A stretch of 64,000 nt of DNA from Microbispora hainanensis (lineage in GTDB: Bacteria > Actinomycetota > Actinomycetes > Streptosporangiales > Streptosporangiaceae): NCBI RefSeq assembly GCF_036186745.1, contig NZ_CP108086.1, positions 6,510,001 to 6,574,000 of the forward strand, read 5' to 3'. A program made the position numbers and the translations under genes. This document shows, piece by piece, positions 25,519-38,007 of the stretch (its first letter is position 1; each line of letters starts with the position of its first letter). The notes beneath the pieces are model-generated. The model worked only from the letters and a program-made list of their open reading frames with translations. It did not search any database and had not been told where the DNA came from.

Positions 25519-26061
25519 TCACCCGGCCGCGCCGGCCTCCATCGCGGGGCGCACGTCGCGGCCCAGGCGCAGCAGCACCTGCTCGGCGAGCGCGGGATCG
25601 GGATGGTCGAGGCCGTAGCGCCAGACGGTCTCGGCGTCGGCGTCACGGCCCCGCAGCGGCAGCGTGCGGGCCAGCAGTTCGATCGCGAGCGCGCCGGTGC
25701 CGGCGTCGGCCCCCTCCTGGCGGCTGTCCTCCACGGCCCCGGCGAACTGCGCGCACGCCATCTCCAGGTGCGCCATGCCGAGCAGCACCCGCAGGCGCGC
25801 GGGGTCGGCCACCGCGCTGATCGACAGCGCCTCCAGCAGGACGTCGGCGGCCCGCTCGGGCTCGCCGTCCTCCAGCAGCCGCTCGGCCATCCGCTCGGCC
25901 ACGACCGACAGGCCCTCGCCCGCCTCGCCGCGCTCCGGCGCGTTCTCGTCCGCGGCGAGTTCCGCGAAGATCTCGGCCGCGCCGTCGAGGTCGCCGCTTT
26001 CGGCGAGCCGGCGCGCGTGGTCGAGCCGGTCGGACCGCCGCCCGGAATCGATGGCCGTCAT
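25519..26061 (-). CDS. TPR-like helical repeat protein
   Basis: A 180-residue acidic protein made of helical hairpins with tetratricopeptide-like spacing (LAESGDLDGAAEIFAELAAD, LLEDGEPERAADVLLEALS, ARLRVLLGMAHLEMACAQFA, YGLDHPDPALAEQVLLRLG). It is probably a soluble protein-interaction scaffold. It lies 91 bp downstream of gcvP on the same strand and may be read through from it. No Cys, no membrane segment and no known partner. It converges with the membrane protein gene at 25048. Confidence 0.65.
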   Translation of the reverse strand: MTAIDSGRRSDRLDHARRLAESGDLDGAAEIFAELAADENAPERGEAGEGLSVVAERMAERLLEDGEPERAADVLLEALSISAVADPARLRVLLGMAHLEMACAQFAGAVEDSRQEGADAGTGALAIELLARTLPLRGRDADAETVWRYGLDHPDPALAEQVLLRLGRDVRPAMEAGAAG

Positions 26062-26152
26062 ACAGGGGGCCTCGCATGGTCGCAGGGGATAGAAACGATC
26101 ACCGCGATCTTAACGAGACCGGCCGCCGGGCGGGGCCGACATGCTCAACTGA

Positions 26153-28978
<2,826 letters not shown>

Positions 28979-29051
28979 GACAGGGGCCTCCTGGCGGGTC
29001 GAGACCTGCGGCGACCGTCCCGCGCCCGGTGTGGCGCGGCGGTCGTGTAGC

Positions 29052-29245
29052 GGTCTCCCCCTCTGTCATCGGACCTGAGAGCTTCACCGGGCCGTCGGGC
29101 CCGGCTTTCCCCTTCGGTGAGGCGCCGCCTGGCCGGCGGGCCTGCTTTTCAGAGTCGCCTCGTCCGTGCGGTACGGATGCCTGAGAGATTCCGGGGAGGT
29201 TTGCTCCTTCGGCGCCCCTTCGAAGATCAGGGGTCTCTCCCGCAC
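29052..29245 (-). ncRNA. Tandem glycine riboswitch upstream of gcvP
   Basis: Two aptamers read 5' to 3' on the minus strand. Aptamer 1 starts with GCGGGAGAGAC, has GGCGCCGAAGGAGCAAACC and AATCTCTCAGGCA. Aptamer 2 has CACCGAAGGGGAAAGCC, AGCTCTCAGG and closes with GACAGAGGGGGAGAC. These are the conserved glycine-aptamer cores. About 75 nt separates its end from the gcvP ATG. It should switch gcvP on with glycine excess. Confidence 0.95.
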
Positions 29246-29273
29246 GAGGTCGTCGGCCGTTCCACTCTACCGG

Positions 29274-29969
29274 CTACCCCGGATCGGCCCGACTCGCACC
29301 CTGCTCGAGATCGGCGCCGAGACCGGCCTGGCGGGCGCGGACGATGGCCTCGGCCCGGTCGGCGACCGCCAGCTTGGCGAAGATGGCGGTGATGTGGTTG
29401 CTGACGGTCTTGCCGCTGATGGCCAGATGCCGGGCGATCGCCGCGTTGGACCGGCCGGCCGCGATGATGTCGAGGACCTCCCGTTCGCGGGCGGTGAGCT
29501 CGGGAAAGGGCTCCGGGGCCGGCGCGCGAGAGGCCCCGGCGGCGAAGAAGTCGATGATCCGGCGGGCCACGCTCGGGCCGAAGACGGCATGTCCGGCCGC
29601 GACAGAGCGGACCGCCCGGACGATCTCCTCCTGCTTCGCGCCCTTGACCAGGTATCCGAAGGCTCCGGCGCGCATCGCGGCGAACACCGACTCGTCGTCC
29701 TCGAACATCGTGAGCACGAGCACCCGGGTGGCGGGCACCGCGCGCACGATGGCCCTGGTGGCCTCCACCCCGTTGACGCCCGGCATGTGCAGGTCCATGA
29801 CCACGACGTCGGGGCGCGTGAGCTGCACCTCACGACGGGCGGCGTCGCCGTCGCCGGCCTCGCCCACCACCTCGATGTCCGGCAGCGACGTCACGAGGGC
29901 ACGCAGGCCTTCCCGCATCAGCGGGTGATCGTCGACGACGACGATCCTGATCGGTTCCCCGGCGCTCAT
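29274..29969 (-). CDS. NarL/LuxR family response regulator
   Basis: A 231-residue regulator: receiver domain with acidic pocket VVDDHPL, phospho-acceptor Asp59 in VVVMDLHMPGVNG, switch Thr in VLTMFEDDE and Lys in GYLVKGA; C-terminal LuxR HTH (LTAREREVLDIIAAGRSNAA, ISGKTVSNHITAIFAKLAV). The ATG overlaps the kinase stop (ATGA), so kinase and regulator are translationally coupled. The receiver-HTH linker is longer than usual and Ala/Pro-rich. Divergent downstream targets may include the membrane protein at 32104. Confidence 0.93.
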   Translation of the reverse strand: MSAGEPIRIVVVDDHPLMREGLRALVTSLPDIEVVGEAGDGDAARREVQLTRPDVVVMDLHMPGVNGVEATRAIVRAVPATRVLVLTMFEDDESVFAAMRAGAFGYLVKGAKQEEIVRAVRSVAAGHAVFGPSVARRIIDFFAAGASRAPAPEPFPELTAREREVLDIIAAGRSNAAIARHLAISGKTVSNHITAIFAKLAVADRAEAIVRARQAGLGADLEQGASRADPG

Positions 29970-31939
29970 GTCTGCTCCAGTGGAAGGCGGGCGTGGACGC
30001 GGCCGCCGCAGTCGGTGGGGCCGGCGGTGAGCGTACCGCCCAGTTCGCCGGCCCGCTCGTGCATGGAGCGCAGACCGACGCCGTGCGGCCACGCTCCGGC
30101 GCCCCCGGAGCCGTTGTCGCTCACCTCCACATGCAGGGCGGCGTGGTCGGCGCGCAGGGAGACCCGGCACGCCGTCGCCCCGCCGTGGCGCAGCGCGTTG
30201 GTGACCGCCTCGGTGGCGATGCGATAGGCGGCCACCTCCACCCCGGCGGGCAGCGGCGGCAGGCCGTCCGGGGCGTCGATCGTGACCACGTACCCGGCGT
30301 GCTCGTGCCGCCACGAGTCCTGGGCGCGCTGGCGGAGCGCGCCCAGCAGTCCGAGCTCGTCGAGGGCGGGCGGCCGCAGGTTGTAGACGAGCCGGCGGAT
30401 ATCGGCGATCGCGGCGGTCAGGTCGGCGCGCAGGTCGAGCAGGAGCCGTGCGCTCCGCTCGGGATCGGTGTGACGCAGGTTGTGGGCCGCGTCGGCCTTG
30501 AGGGTCACCGCGGTGAGCACGGTGCCGAGGCCGTCGTGCAGATCGCGGCGCAGCCGCCGGCGTTCCTCCTCCCGCGCGGCCACGATGCGCGTGCGGGACT
30601 CGCCCAGTTGCTCGGACAGGCGCACCGCCTGCAGGGCCAGGCCGACCGGGGCGGCCAGCAGTTCCAGGGCGCGCCGGTCGGCGCCGGACAGCCGGCTCTC
30701 CCCCGCCCTCAGCCCGACGAGCAGGTCCGCGGGCGGCCCGTCGGCCACCTCCAGCGACACCGTGTGCCGCCGCCGCGGTGACCGGCCGTACGTCGCGACC
30801 AGCCGCCCGTCGGAGGCGACCGCGGCGTACGGCAGCCGCAGCGCCTCGCACACGGCTCGCAACACCCCGTCCAGGCCGGCGCCGAGCCGCAGGCCGACCC
30901 GGGCGGCGGCCGCCACAGGATCGCGGCGCTGGCCGTACATGACCCGGTCCACCAAGGACTGCACGGCCGAACGGGCGGGCGCGAAGGCGAGAGCGACAAC
31001 CGCGGTCGCGATCAGCGGGGCGGCCGACAGCCGGTCCCGCGCCAGCGCGGACAGCCCCGCGACGATGCCCAGGTAGGCCAGCACGACGCCGAGCGTGAGC
31101 ACCCCGTACACCAGCGAGCGGTTGACGATCAGCTCGATGTCGTACAACCCGTGGCGCAGGATCGCCACCGTGGCCGCGGCCGGGATCAGCGGCAGGGTCA
31201 GCAGGAACAACACCGGCCCGTCGGTCGTCACGATCCGCTGCGCGTTGAGCGCGGCGAACAGCCCCACGGCCCACAGCAGCCACATCAGCTGCTGCCGCGG
31301 CACCCCGCGGGACCGGCGGACGCGCAGGACGAGCGCGCCGAGGGAGGCCAGCAGCACCAGCGCGGCGACGGCGGCGAACACCGGAATCAGCCGCTGGGCG
31401 ACCTCGCCCACGATGACGGGCAGCATCGGCTCCTCCGCGGCCGGCCCGTCCCCCGCCGGCCCGGCCGCCACGGACAGGGTCGGGATGGGCGTGAACGGCA
31501 GGACGGCGAGGGTCGCGACGGCCAGCGGCCGCCAGCGCCGCGACAGCGGCCTGCCGTCGGGGAACAACTGCACGATCAGCGGAAGGCAGACGACCGGCGC
31601 CGGGATCCACGCGGTGATGCCGAACAGCTCGACCGCCCGCGCCCACGCCTCCGGCAGCCCGACCGCGTCGGTGAGCAGCCCGAGGCAGGCCACGCTCAGC
31701 GTGTAGCAGGCGCCGTACGCCACGAACAGCAGCCCGATGCGGTGCCCGGGACGGTGGGCGAGCACCAGCGCGCCGAACGTGGTGAAGGTCAGCGCCTGCG
31801 CGCTGTTGGTCAGCAGGTAGGAGTCGTCGGCCGCGTCGGCGAAGGTGAGCCCGCCGAGGAACCACGACACCCACGCCGCCACCACCACGACGGCCGTGAG
31901 GGTGAGCACCGCGACCGGGCCGGCCCGTCTGACTGCCAT
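29966..31939 (-). CDS. Multi-pass membrane sensor histidine kinase (NarX/DesK-like HisKA_3)
   Basis: A 657-residue kinase: about nine to ten membrane helices in the first 320 residues (from LTLTAVVVVAAWVSWFL to VLAYLGIVAGLSAL), a GAF-like cytoplasmic domain, the HisKA_3 helix with phospho-His in RRLRRDLHDGLGTVLTAV, and a HATPase with the VSDNGSGG G1 box. The large membrane module is probably the sensor, of the type seen in many actinobacterial HKs with unknown stimulus. ATG 31939 is taken; an in-frame ATG at 31969 adds ten residues. It overlaps its response regulator by 4 bp. Confidence 0.9.
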   Translation of the reverse strand: MAVRRAGPVAVLTLTAVVVVAAWVSWFLGGLTFADAADDSYLLTNSAQALTFTTFGALVLAHRPGHRIGLLFVAYGACYTLSVACLGLLTDAVGLPEAWARAVELFGITAWIPAPVVCLPLIVQLFPDGRPLSRRWRPLAVATLAVLPFTPIPTLSVAAGPAGDGPAAEEPMLPVIVGEVAQRLIPVFAAVAALVLLASLGALVLRVRRSRGVPRQQLMWLLWAVGLFAALNAQRIVTTDGPVLFLLTLPLIPAAATVAILRHGLYDIELIVNRSLVYGVLTLGVVLAYLGIVAGLSALARDRLSAAPLIATAVVALAFAPARSAVQSLVDRVMYGQRRDPVAAAARVGLRLGAGLDGVLRAVCEALRLPYAAVASDGRLVATYGRSPRRRHTVSLEVADGPPADLLVGLRAGESRLSGADRRALELLAAPVGLALQAVRLSEQLGESRTRIVAAREEERRRLRRDLHDGLGTVLTAVTLKADAAHNLRHTDPERSARLLLDLRADLTAAIADIRRLVYNLRPPALDELGLLGALRQRAQDSWRHEHAGYVVTIDAPDGLPPLPAGVEVAAYRIATEAVTNALRHGGATACRVSLRADHAALHVEVSDNGSGGAGAWPHGVGLRSMHERAGELGGTLTAGPTDCGGRVHARLPLEQT

Positions 31940-32103
31940 GCGCTCATCATCCGATCCCGGCGCTCCCATCGGCCATAGGAGCGTGCTCCCGGATCACGGG
32001 GTGCACGGGACTGGAATCGGGACCACGCCCCCACGACGAAGGGAGCCGTCCGCGCCCATCCTCGGACTCGATCGGACAACTCCCGGACTCTCGGAGGATC
32101 ATC

Positions 32104-32844
32104 ATGCAGCCGGACACCGACGCCCGCGCCGCCGCCACCCCGCGGAAACCGCCGCGGGACGTGCGCGGCTTCTGGCGGGTGCTGCTCGCCGTCGTCGCCC
32201 CGCTCCCCATGCTCGGCATGGGCCTCAACTATCTGTTCAGCTCCGTGGACGGCGGCGAGTCGTTCGAGGCCACGGTCGCGGCGTACGCGGCCCACGAGCA
32301 GGCCGCGGGCGTGCTCCGATGGTTCGCCCTGCCGTTCCTGGTCGGGCTGATCCCGGCCACCTTCGCCGTGGCGTGGGTGGCCCGTCGCGGCGCTCCCAGG
32401 CTCACCACGGCGGGTGCCCTCCTCGCGTTGCTCGGCGACCTGGCCGGCTTCCCCCTGATCCGTGGCGGCGACGACCTCGCGTACCTGACGGTGACGAGGC
32501 ACTTCGACGTGGCGACCATGGCGAGGATTCAGAACGCGCTCGAGGACGACCCCGTACAGCTGGTGGCGAGCCTGCTGTTCATCGTGGGCATCGTCGTCGG
32601 CCTGCTGCTGCTCGGCCTGGCGCTGTGGCGCAGCGGCGCGGCGCCGGCCTGGATGGGGGTCCTGCTCGCGGCCGGCGGGTTCACCCATCCGTTCATGCCC
32701 GGCCACACCGCGTCGGGCATCGGCCTGCTGGTCACGGCCGTGGGCTTCGCCGGCGCGTCCGTCGCCCTGCTGCGCATGCGTGACGACGAGTTCGACCTGC
32801 CCCCGGTCAGGCCCGGCACGCGCGCCCGACCGTCGAACCTGTGA
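32104..32844 (+). CDS. Integral membrane protein of unknown function
   Basis: A 246-residue protein with about six helices (FWRVLLAVVAPLPMLGMGLN, WFALPFLVGLIPATFAVAW, ALLALLGDLAGFPLI, LLFIVGIVVGLLLLGLALW, WMGVLLAAGGFTHPFMPG, GIGLLVTAVGFAGASVALL). The N-terminus is basic and cytoplasmic. GGAGG 6 nt upstream fixes the ATG. It is divergent from the two-component operon with a 160-bp spacer, the usual location for the target of such a system. No characterised family is recognised. Confidence 0.8.
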   Translation: MQPDTDARAAATPRKPPRDVRGFWRVLLAVVAPLPMLGMGLNYLFSSVDGGESFEATVAAYAAHEQAAGVLRWFALPFLVGLIPATFAVAWVARRGAPRLTTAGALLALLGDLAGFPLIRGGDDLAYLTVTRHFDVATMARIQNALEDDPVQLVASLLFIVGIVVGLLLLGLALWRSGAAPAWMGVLLAAGGFTHPFMPGHTASGIGLLVTAVGFAGASVALLRMRDDEFDLPPVRPGTRARPSNL

Positions 32845-32859
32845 TCGCCGGGCATCCGC

Positions 32860-33477
32860 TCAGCCGGTCCTGCGGGCCTTTCTCCGGCGGGCCAGCTCGT
32901 CCGCGGGATGGTCCCCCTCCGCATCCGGAGCGGCCTCCGCCCGCTCGCCCGGAAGCTCGGCCAGCGATCCCTCGACCTCCCGCCAGACCCTCCCGAGCGC
33001 GATGCCGAACACGCCCTGGCCGCCCTGCAACAGGTCGATCACCTCGTCGGCGCTCGTGCACTCGTAGACGCTCACGCCGTCGCTCATCAAGGTGATCTGG
33101 GCCAGGTCGTTGACGCCGCGGTCGCGCAGGTGCCGTACGGCGGCGCGTATCTGCTGGAGGGAGACGCCCGTGTCCAGAAGACGTTTGACGACCTTCAGGA
33201 CGAGGATGTCGCGGAAGCTGTACAGTCGCTGGGACCCGGATCCCTGGGCGGCCCTTATCGTCGGGAGCACCAGTTCGGTCCGGGCCCAGTAGTCGAGCTG
33301 CCGGTAGGTGATCCCGGCCGCCGCGCACGCCGTGGGGCCGCGGTATCCGATGCCCTGGGGCAGCGCCGTCGGCTGCTCGTCGAACAGCAGACCCTGTTCG
33401 CCGGCGCGCTCGCGCGCCGCCTGCCGAACCGGGTCGTGCTGGCCGGCCGACTTACCCTCGCCGCTGCTGACCGCCAC
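32860..33477 (-). CDS. MerR family regulator, Rv1830-like
   Basis: A 205-residue protein: an unordered N-terminal stretch with EQGLLFDEQPTALPQGIGYR, then a MerR-type winged HTH (GITYRQLDYWARTELVLPTI, SQRLYSFRDILVLKVVKRLL), a coiled dimerization helix and a C-terminal ligand-like domain with ITLMSDGVSVYECTSADEVI and DLLQGGQGVFGIALGRVWRE. It matches the second MerR gene of the garA cluster in mycobacteria and streptomycetes. GTG 33477 is chosen because GGAGG lies 6 nt upstream; longer in-frame starts lack a ribosome-binding site. It stands last in the garA-ftsR-BFN-merR series. Confidence 0.92.
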   Translation of the reverse strand: MAVSSGEGKSAGQHDPVRQAARERAGEQGLLFDEQPTALPQGIGYRGPTACAAAGITYRQLDYWARTELVLPTIRAAQGSGSQRLYSFRDILVLKVVKRLLDTGVSLQQIRAAVRHLRDRGVNDLAQITLMSDGVSVYECTSADEVIDLLQGGQGVFGIALGRVWREVEGSLAELPGERAEAAPDAEGDHPADELARRRKARRTG

Positions 33478-33632
33478 TGCGGACCTCCGGCTTTCTCTCA
33501 TCCCACGGTCTGATCTGGGGGTTCGTGAATTACAACCGTGGTTTCCCTTGCACCGTAGGACCGGGGCCATCGTCAGTCAACGACCCCGTCCGGCGCGTCG
33601 TGAAGCGTAATCTCCCGAAATCGTCCGGCACG

Positions 33633-34103
33633 TCAGCCCGCCCGGCCGAAGTCTTCCGGTGTGATTTTGTCCAGGAACTCGCGGAACTTCTCCACTTCGT
33701 CCTCCTGGTCGTCGGGCATGCTGACGCCCGCCTCCTGGATCACGTCCTCACTCGCGTAGATCGTCGCACCCGTACGCAACGCCAGCGCGATCGAGTCCGA
33801 TGGACGCGCGCTGACCTCCACGCCGTTGGAGAAAACCAGATCGGCGAAGAAGATTCCATCGCGGAGCGCGACGATGTTGACGGTGCGCAACCGCACCCCC
33901 AAGGCCTCAAGAACGTCACGGAACAAGTCGTGGGTCAGCGGCCGGGGCGGCGGCTCCTCCGCTTGGGCCAACGCGATAGCGGTCGCCTCGGTCATGCCTA
34001 TCCAGATCGGCAGATACCGATCACCGCTCGTCTCCTTCAGGAGAACGATCGGCTGGTTGGTGGGCATCTCAACGCGAACCCCCACGACCTCCATCTGCAA
34101 CAC
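33633..34103 (-). CDS. Bifunctional nuclease family (BFN, DUF151) protein
   Basis: A 156-residue protein with the BFN core VVGVRVEMPTNQPIVLLKET, RYLPIWIGMTEATAIALA, LRTVNIVALRDGIFFADLVF and SARPSDSIALALRTGATIYA. Plant and archaeal relatives have DNase/RNase activity; bacterial members are uncharacterised, though strictly conserved in this locus (Rv1829 position). It starts at GTG 34103 with GGAG upstream, or at ATG 34094. It lies 76 bp after the FtsR-like gene on the same strand. Confidence 0.92.
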   Translation of the reverse strand: MLQMEVVGVRVEMPTNQPIVLLKETSGDRYLPIWIGMTEATAIALAQAEEPPPRPLTHDLFRDVLEALGVRLRTVNIVALRDGIFFADLVFSNGVEVSARPSDSIALALRTGATIYASEDVIQEAGVSMPDDQEDEVEKFREFLDKITPEDFGRAG

Positions 34104-34179
34104 GGGCGGCTCCGTCTCAAGCGTCGCGGCATATCACCAGGCATTCAACGTAACACCCACGGAGGTGCGGATGTGCCGG

Positions 34180-34836
34180 TCACCGCCCCAGAACGCCGCG
34201 AACACTCCCACGCAGTAACGCATTGTGAAGTTCCTGGAGAAGTCCGGAGATCTCCCGGGCGGTCTCGTCCGCCTCGGCGATCGCCCCCGGCGCCTTGCGC
34301 CGCAGCAGCGGGGCCACCGCCTGCTCGATGAGACCGGCCTCCCGCTCCACCACGGCGCGCACCGCCCTCAGGTGACGCGCCTGCAGGCCGAACCGCGCCA
34401 GCGCCCCCACGCTGCGCGCGATCTCCAGCGCCTCCCCGTCGTAGCGGCGCGCCACGGCGGCGACCAGGCCGTAGCTCTCCATCTCGGCCAGGGTCTCCTC
34501 GTCGATGCCCGCGGCCTCGATGAGCTCCTCCCGGCTGAGACGCACCGGCGGGGTGCCGGCGGACACGTCGTGCGGGCGTGCCGCCTGCTCGTCCAGCTGA
34601 TCCTTGATCACCCGGAGCGGCAGGTACTGGTCACGCTGCGCACGCAGGATGAACCGCAGGCGCTCGACGTCCTTGTAGGTGAACTTGCGGTAGCCCGACG
34701 GGCTCCGCTGGGGCTCGATCAGCCCCTCACCCTCCAGAAACCGGATCTTGGAGACGGTCACGTCCGGGAACTCGCCCTGCAGCAGGGCGAGCACCTCCCC
34801 GATGCTCATGAACGCCCGTACGGCCTGCGCGCTCAT
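34180..34836 (-). CDS. ftsR: MerR family regulator, FtsR (Rv1828)-like
   Basis: A 218-residue protein: N-terminal MSIGEVLALLQGEFPDVTVS and KIRFLEGEGLIEPQRSPSGY with RKFTYKDVERLRFILRAQRD, the MerR HTH; then a helical region and a C-terminal domain with AEMESYGLVAAVARRYDGEA. Position directly downstream of garA and similarity in the HTH to Rv1828/FtsR, an activator of ftsZ in Corynebacterium, support the call. GAGGAGGAG precedes the ATG and the gene begins 19 bp after garA, so both are one transcript. Confidence 0.9.
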   Translation of the reverse strand: MSAQAVRAFMSIGEVLALLQGEFPDVTVSKIRFLEGEGLIEPQRSPSGYRKFTYKDVERLRFILRAQRDQYLPLRVIKDQLDEQAARPHDVSAGTPPVRLSREELIEAAGIDEETLAEMESYGLVAAVARRYDGEALEIARSVGALARFGLQARHLRAVRAVVEREAGLIEQAVAPLLRRKAPGAIAEADETAREISGLLQELHNALLRGSVRGVLGR

Positions 34837-34855
34837 GACTCCTCCTCCTCACCGA

Positions 34856-35359
34856 TCACAGCCCTCCGGGACCACGTGTGAGGAACACCAGCCGGAACTT
34901 GCCGATCTGCACCTCGTCGCCGCCCTGCAAGGGGCACTCCTCGATGCGCTCCCGGTTGACGTAGGTGCCGTTGAGGCTGCCCACGTCACGCACGGTGAAC
35001 TGGCCGCCGCGCCGGTAGAACTCCACGTGTCTCCTGGACACCGTCACATCGTCCAGGAAAATGTCGCTTTCCGGGTGGCGACCCGCCGTAGTGAGGTCGC
35101 TGTCGAGCAGAAATCGGCTCCCCGCGTTCGGGCCCCGCATGACCACCAGAAGAGCGGTGCCCGGCGGCAGCTGCTCGACCGAGGCCCTGTCCGGCAGAAG
35201 CGTCTGGCCCGTCTCCGCCTCAAGCGCCTCGAGAGAGATCGTCGAGGTCGTGTCGGCTGCGACGGGCGCCGGAGCGCTCAGCGGCGAACCGCATCGTGAA
35301 CAGAAACGGGCATCCTCGGGGTTGGCATGACCGCACTGCGTGCAGTAGACGCTGGGCAT
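34856..35359 (-). CDS. garA: GarA/OdhI-type FHA signalling protein
   Basis: A 167-residue protein: an N-terminal zinc ribbon (Cys6, Cys9, Cys20, Cys23), a phospho-acceptor motif DTTST at 36-40 equivalent to the GarA ETTS site, and a C-terminal FHA domain (about 68-160) with GRHPESDIFLDDVTVSRRHV and GSLNGTYVN. GarA, phosphorylated by PknB/PknG-type kinases, inhibits 2-oxoglutarate dehydrogenase and glutamate dehydrogenase through its FHA domain; phosphorylation turns it off by self-binding. The zinc ribbon is an addition seen in Streptomyces-type homologues. It is the first gene of the garA-ftsR-BFN-merR cluster. Confidence 0.93.
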   Translation of the reverse strand: MPSVYCTQCGHANPEDARFCSRCGSPLSAPAPVAADTTSTISLEALEAETGQTLLPDRASVEQLPPGTALLVVMRGPNAGSRFLLDSDLTTAGRHPESDIFLDDVTVSRRHVEFYRRGGQFTVRDVGSLNGTYVNRERIEECPLQGGDEVQIGKFRLVFLTRGPGGL

Positions 35360-35499
35360 CGAACGGCTCGGCCTCTCTCACGACTTGCTCTAGGACTGGC
35401 TCAAACTGCGAATGCCGCAACTTACGCTGATCAGGCACAAAGGTCAAGACCGCGGCTGGGCGTGGACTGACCAACGCTACAGCCAGCGGACGTTCAATG

Positions 35500-38004
35500 T
35501 CATCTAGCTCCGGCCGCTTGTTCGACGACATGAGCCCAGCGCTCCAGGAGGGCCTGAGCGGTGTCCATGTCGTGGCCCTCGGCCCACAGGTGGGTGACGG
35601 CCTCGGCGGGGTCGGGCAGGACGAGTGCCCAGCTCCCGTCGTCCTCCACGACCCGGACGCCGTCGGTGGTGTCCAGGCGGTGGCCCTCCGCGGCCTCGAC
35701 GACCGAGCGCATCACGGCCCCCTTGTGCGCCCAGGGCGTGGGAACGGTCCGTTTGAGCAGCTTGGCCTCGGGGATGCGGGCGTCGATCTGGCTGAGCGAC
35801 AGCCGGGTGCGCGCGACCAGGCCGAGCAGGCGCAGGAACACCGCCAGGCCGTCCACGGTGGGCGCGAACTCCGGGACGATGAAGCCGCCCTTCCCGTCGC
35901 CCGCGAAGATCATGTCGGGGTGCCGGGCCGCCCGGGTCAGGGTGTCGAGGCTCGTGGCCGTCCAGTCGACCTGCACGCCGTGGAAACGGCACACCATCTC
36001 CGCCACCCGGGTCGTGGTGACCGGCAGGGCCACCCTGCCGCCCCGGCGCTCGGCCGCCACCAGGTCGAGCACCACGAGCAGCGCCCGCTCCTCGCTGATC
36101 AGCTGGCCCATCTCATCGACGAGCGAGACCCGCTCGCCCACCGGGTCGAACCGTACGCCGAAGGCGGCCCGCGCCGACGCCACCAGGTCGGCCAGGCGCT
36201 GCAGGTCGCGGCGGCGCTCGGCGATCGTCTCGGTGGGCGACGCGTCGTCGAGGCGGTTGTTCACGGTCAGCACGTCGACCCCGGCCCGGCCCAGCAGGCT
36301 CGGCAGCACCAGCGAGGAGGTGCCGCCCGCGCAGTCGACCACGACCTTCATCTCGGCGTCCTTCACCCCGGACATGTCGATGCAGGCCAGCAGCTCCCTG
36401 GCGTACGTGTCGACGGCGCGGGCCGGGAAGGTCAGCTCGGCGATCTCACCGGGAAAGGCGCGCCGGTATTCCTGCCGGGAGAAGACCCGCTCCAGCTTGC
36501 GCTGGGCCGCCTGGGACAGGTCGGCTCCCGTCTCGTCCATGAACACGATGTCGACGCTCTGGGGGTCGCCCGCCGTGGTGCGCACGGCGATGCCGCCCCG
36601 GACGTTCTCCCGCGAGGTGTTGAACCTGGCGACGGGCAGGGCGGCGGCCTCCAGGTCGACCACGTTGATCGCGCTGGAGTTCAGCGCGCTGATCACCGCC
36701 CGCTTGAGCGCCCGCGCCGCGCGCGAGGCGTCGCGGGAGGTGACGACCGTGTCGCCCTTGCGCAGCGTCGTGGCGTACGCGCTGGCCAGCCGTACGCACA
36801 GCTCCGGGGTGATCTCGACGTTGACCAGCCCGGAGACGCCCCGGGGGCCGAACAGGCTGCGCTGGCCGCGCGACTCCCAGATGACGCTGGTGTTGACGAC
36901 CGAGCCCGCCTCGATCGTCTTGAACGGGTAGATCTTCACCCCGGAGGAGACGTACGCCTCGGACTCGATGACGCACTCGTCGCCTACGACGGCGTTCTCC
37001 TCGATCCTGGCGCCGGTCATCACGTCGGTGTTCTTGCCGATCACGCAGCCGCGCAGGTGGGCGGCCGGGCCGACGTACACGTTGTCGCTGACCACGGCGC
37101 GGTGCAGGAAAGCGCCCTCCTTGACGACGGCGTTGCTGCCGAGCACGGTGTACTCCCGCAGCTCGGCGCCCGCCTCGACCTTGGCGTAGTCGCCGATGTA
37201 GAGGGGGCCCTTCAGCACGGCCTCGGGGTCCACCGAGGCGCCCTCGGCGGCCCACACGCCGGGCGCCAGCTCGAACGCGTCGAAGTCGACCTTGACCTTG
37301 CCCTCCAGCACGTCGGCCTGCGCCTTGAGGTAGCTCTCGTGCGTGCCGACGTCCTCCCAGTAGCCGTCGGCCACGTAGCCGAACAGCCGGCAGCCGCGTT
37401 CGAGCATCCGGGGGAAGACGTCGGACGACCAGTCGACCGACTGGCCGGGGGCGATCTCGTCGAGGACCGACGGCTCCATGATGTAGATGCCGGTGTTGAC
37501 CGTGTCGGAGAACACCTGGCCCCAGGTGGGCTTCTCCAGGAAGCGCTGGATGCGGCCGCTGTCGTCCACGATGATGATCCCGAACTCCAGCGGGTTGGGC
37601 ACGCGCTTGAGCCCGATGGTGACCAGCGCCCGGTTCTCGCGGTGGAAACGGAGCATGTCGGTCAGGTCGATGTCGGTGAGCGCGTCGCCGGAGATGACCA
37701 GGAAGCGGTCGTCGCGGAGCTTGTCGGCGGCGTTCTTCACGCTGCCCGCCGTCCCGAGGGGGACCTCCTCGGTGGCGTAGTGGAGGGTCATCCCCAGCTC
37801 GTCGCCGTCGCCGAAGTAGTTGCGGATCAGCGCGGCCAGGAACTGCACCGTCACCACGGTCTCGGTGAACCCGTGCCGCTTGAGCAGCCGGAGCACGTGT
37901 TCCATGATCGGCCGGTTGATGATGGGGAGCAGGGGCTTGGGCTGGTTCGCGGTCATCGGCCGTAGCCGTGTCCCCTCCCCGCCCGCCATGACGACGGCCT
38001 TCAC
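35500..38004 (-). CDS. Mannose-1-phosphate guanylyltransferase-like/phosphomannomutase-like fusion protein
   Basis: An 834-residue protein. Residues 1-235 form a nucleotidyltransferase ([59 protein letters not shown]); 250-375 are left-handed beta-helix hexapeptides ([20 protein letters not shown]); the rest is alpha-phosphohexomutase-like. In that C-terminal part the phosphoserine motif TASHNP is replaced by RTTAGDP and the metal loop DGDxDR by AGDGKGGF, so mutase activity is doubtful. The same arrangement is common in actinobacteria. It is probably a GDP-mannose or related sugar-nucleotide enzyme for cell envelope glycans. It begins 3 bp after the CDP-alcohol phosphatidyltransferase gene and is cotranscribed with it. 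Confidence 0.88.
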   Translation of the reverse strand: MKAVVMAGGEGTRLRPMTANQPKPLLPIINRPIMEHVLRLLKRHGFTETVVTVQFLAALIRNYFGDGDELGMTLHYATEEVPLGTAGSVKNAADKLRDDRFLVISGDALTDIDLTDMLRFHRENRALVTIGLKRVPNPLEFGIIIVDDSGRIQRFLEKPTWGQVFSDTVNTGIYIMEPSVLDEIAPGQSVDWSSDVFPRMLERGCRLFGYVADGYWEDVGTHESYLKAQADVLEGKVKVDFDAFELAPGVWAAEGASVDPEAVLKGPLYIGDYAKVEAGAELREYTVLGSNAVVKEGAFLHRAVVSDNVYVGPAAHLRGCVIGKNTDVMTGARIEENAVVGDECVIESEAYVSSGVKIYPFKTIEAGSVVNTSVIWESRGQRSLFGPRGVSGLVNVEITPELCVRLASAYATTLRKGDTVVTSRDASRAARALKRAVISALNSSAINVVDLEAAALPVARFNTSRENVRGGIAVRTTAGDPQSVDIVFMDETGADLSQAAQRKLERVFSRQEYRRAFPGEIAELTFPARAVDTYARELLACIDMSGVKDAEMKVVVDCAGGTSSLVLPSLLGRAGVDVLTVNNRLDDASPTETIAERRRDLQRLADLVASARAAFGVRFDPVGERVSLVDEMGQLISEERALLVVLDLVAAERRGGRVALPVTTTRVAEMVCRFHGVQVDWTATSLDTLTRAARHPDMIFAGDGKGGFIVPEFAPTVDGLAVFLRLLGLVARTRLSLSQIDARIPEAKLLKRTVPTPWAHKGAVMRSVVEAAEGHRLDTTDGVRVVEDDGSWALVLPDPAEAVTHLWAEGHDMDTAQALLERWAHVVEQAAGAR

Positions 38005-38007
38005 GGG

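Noticed and set aside
35497..37965. 822-codon plus-strand frame opposite the sugar-nucleotide fusion gene
   Set aside because: Antisense shadow with low-complexity His/Arg/Val composition.
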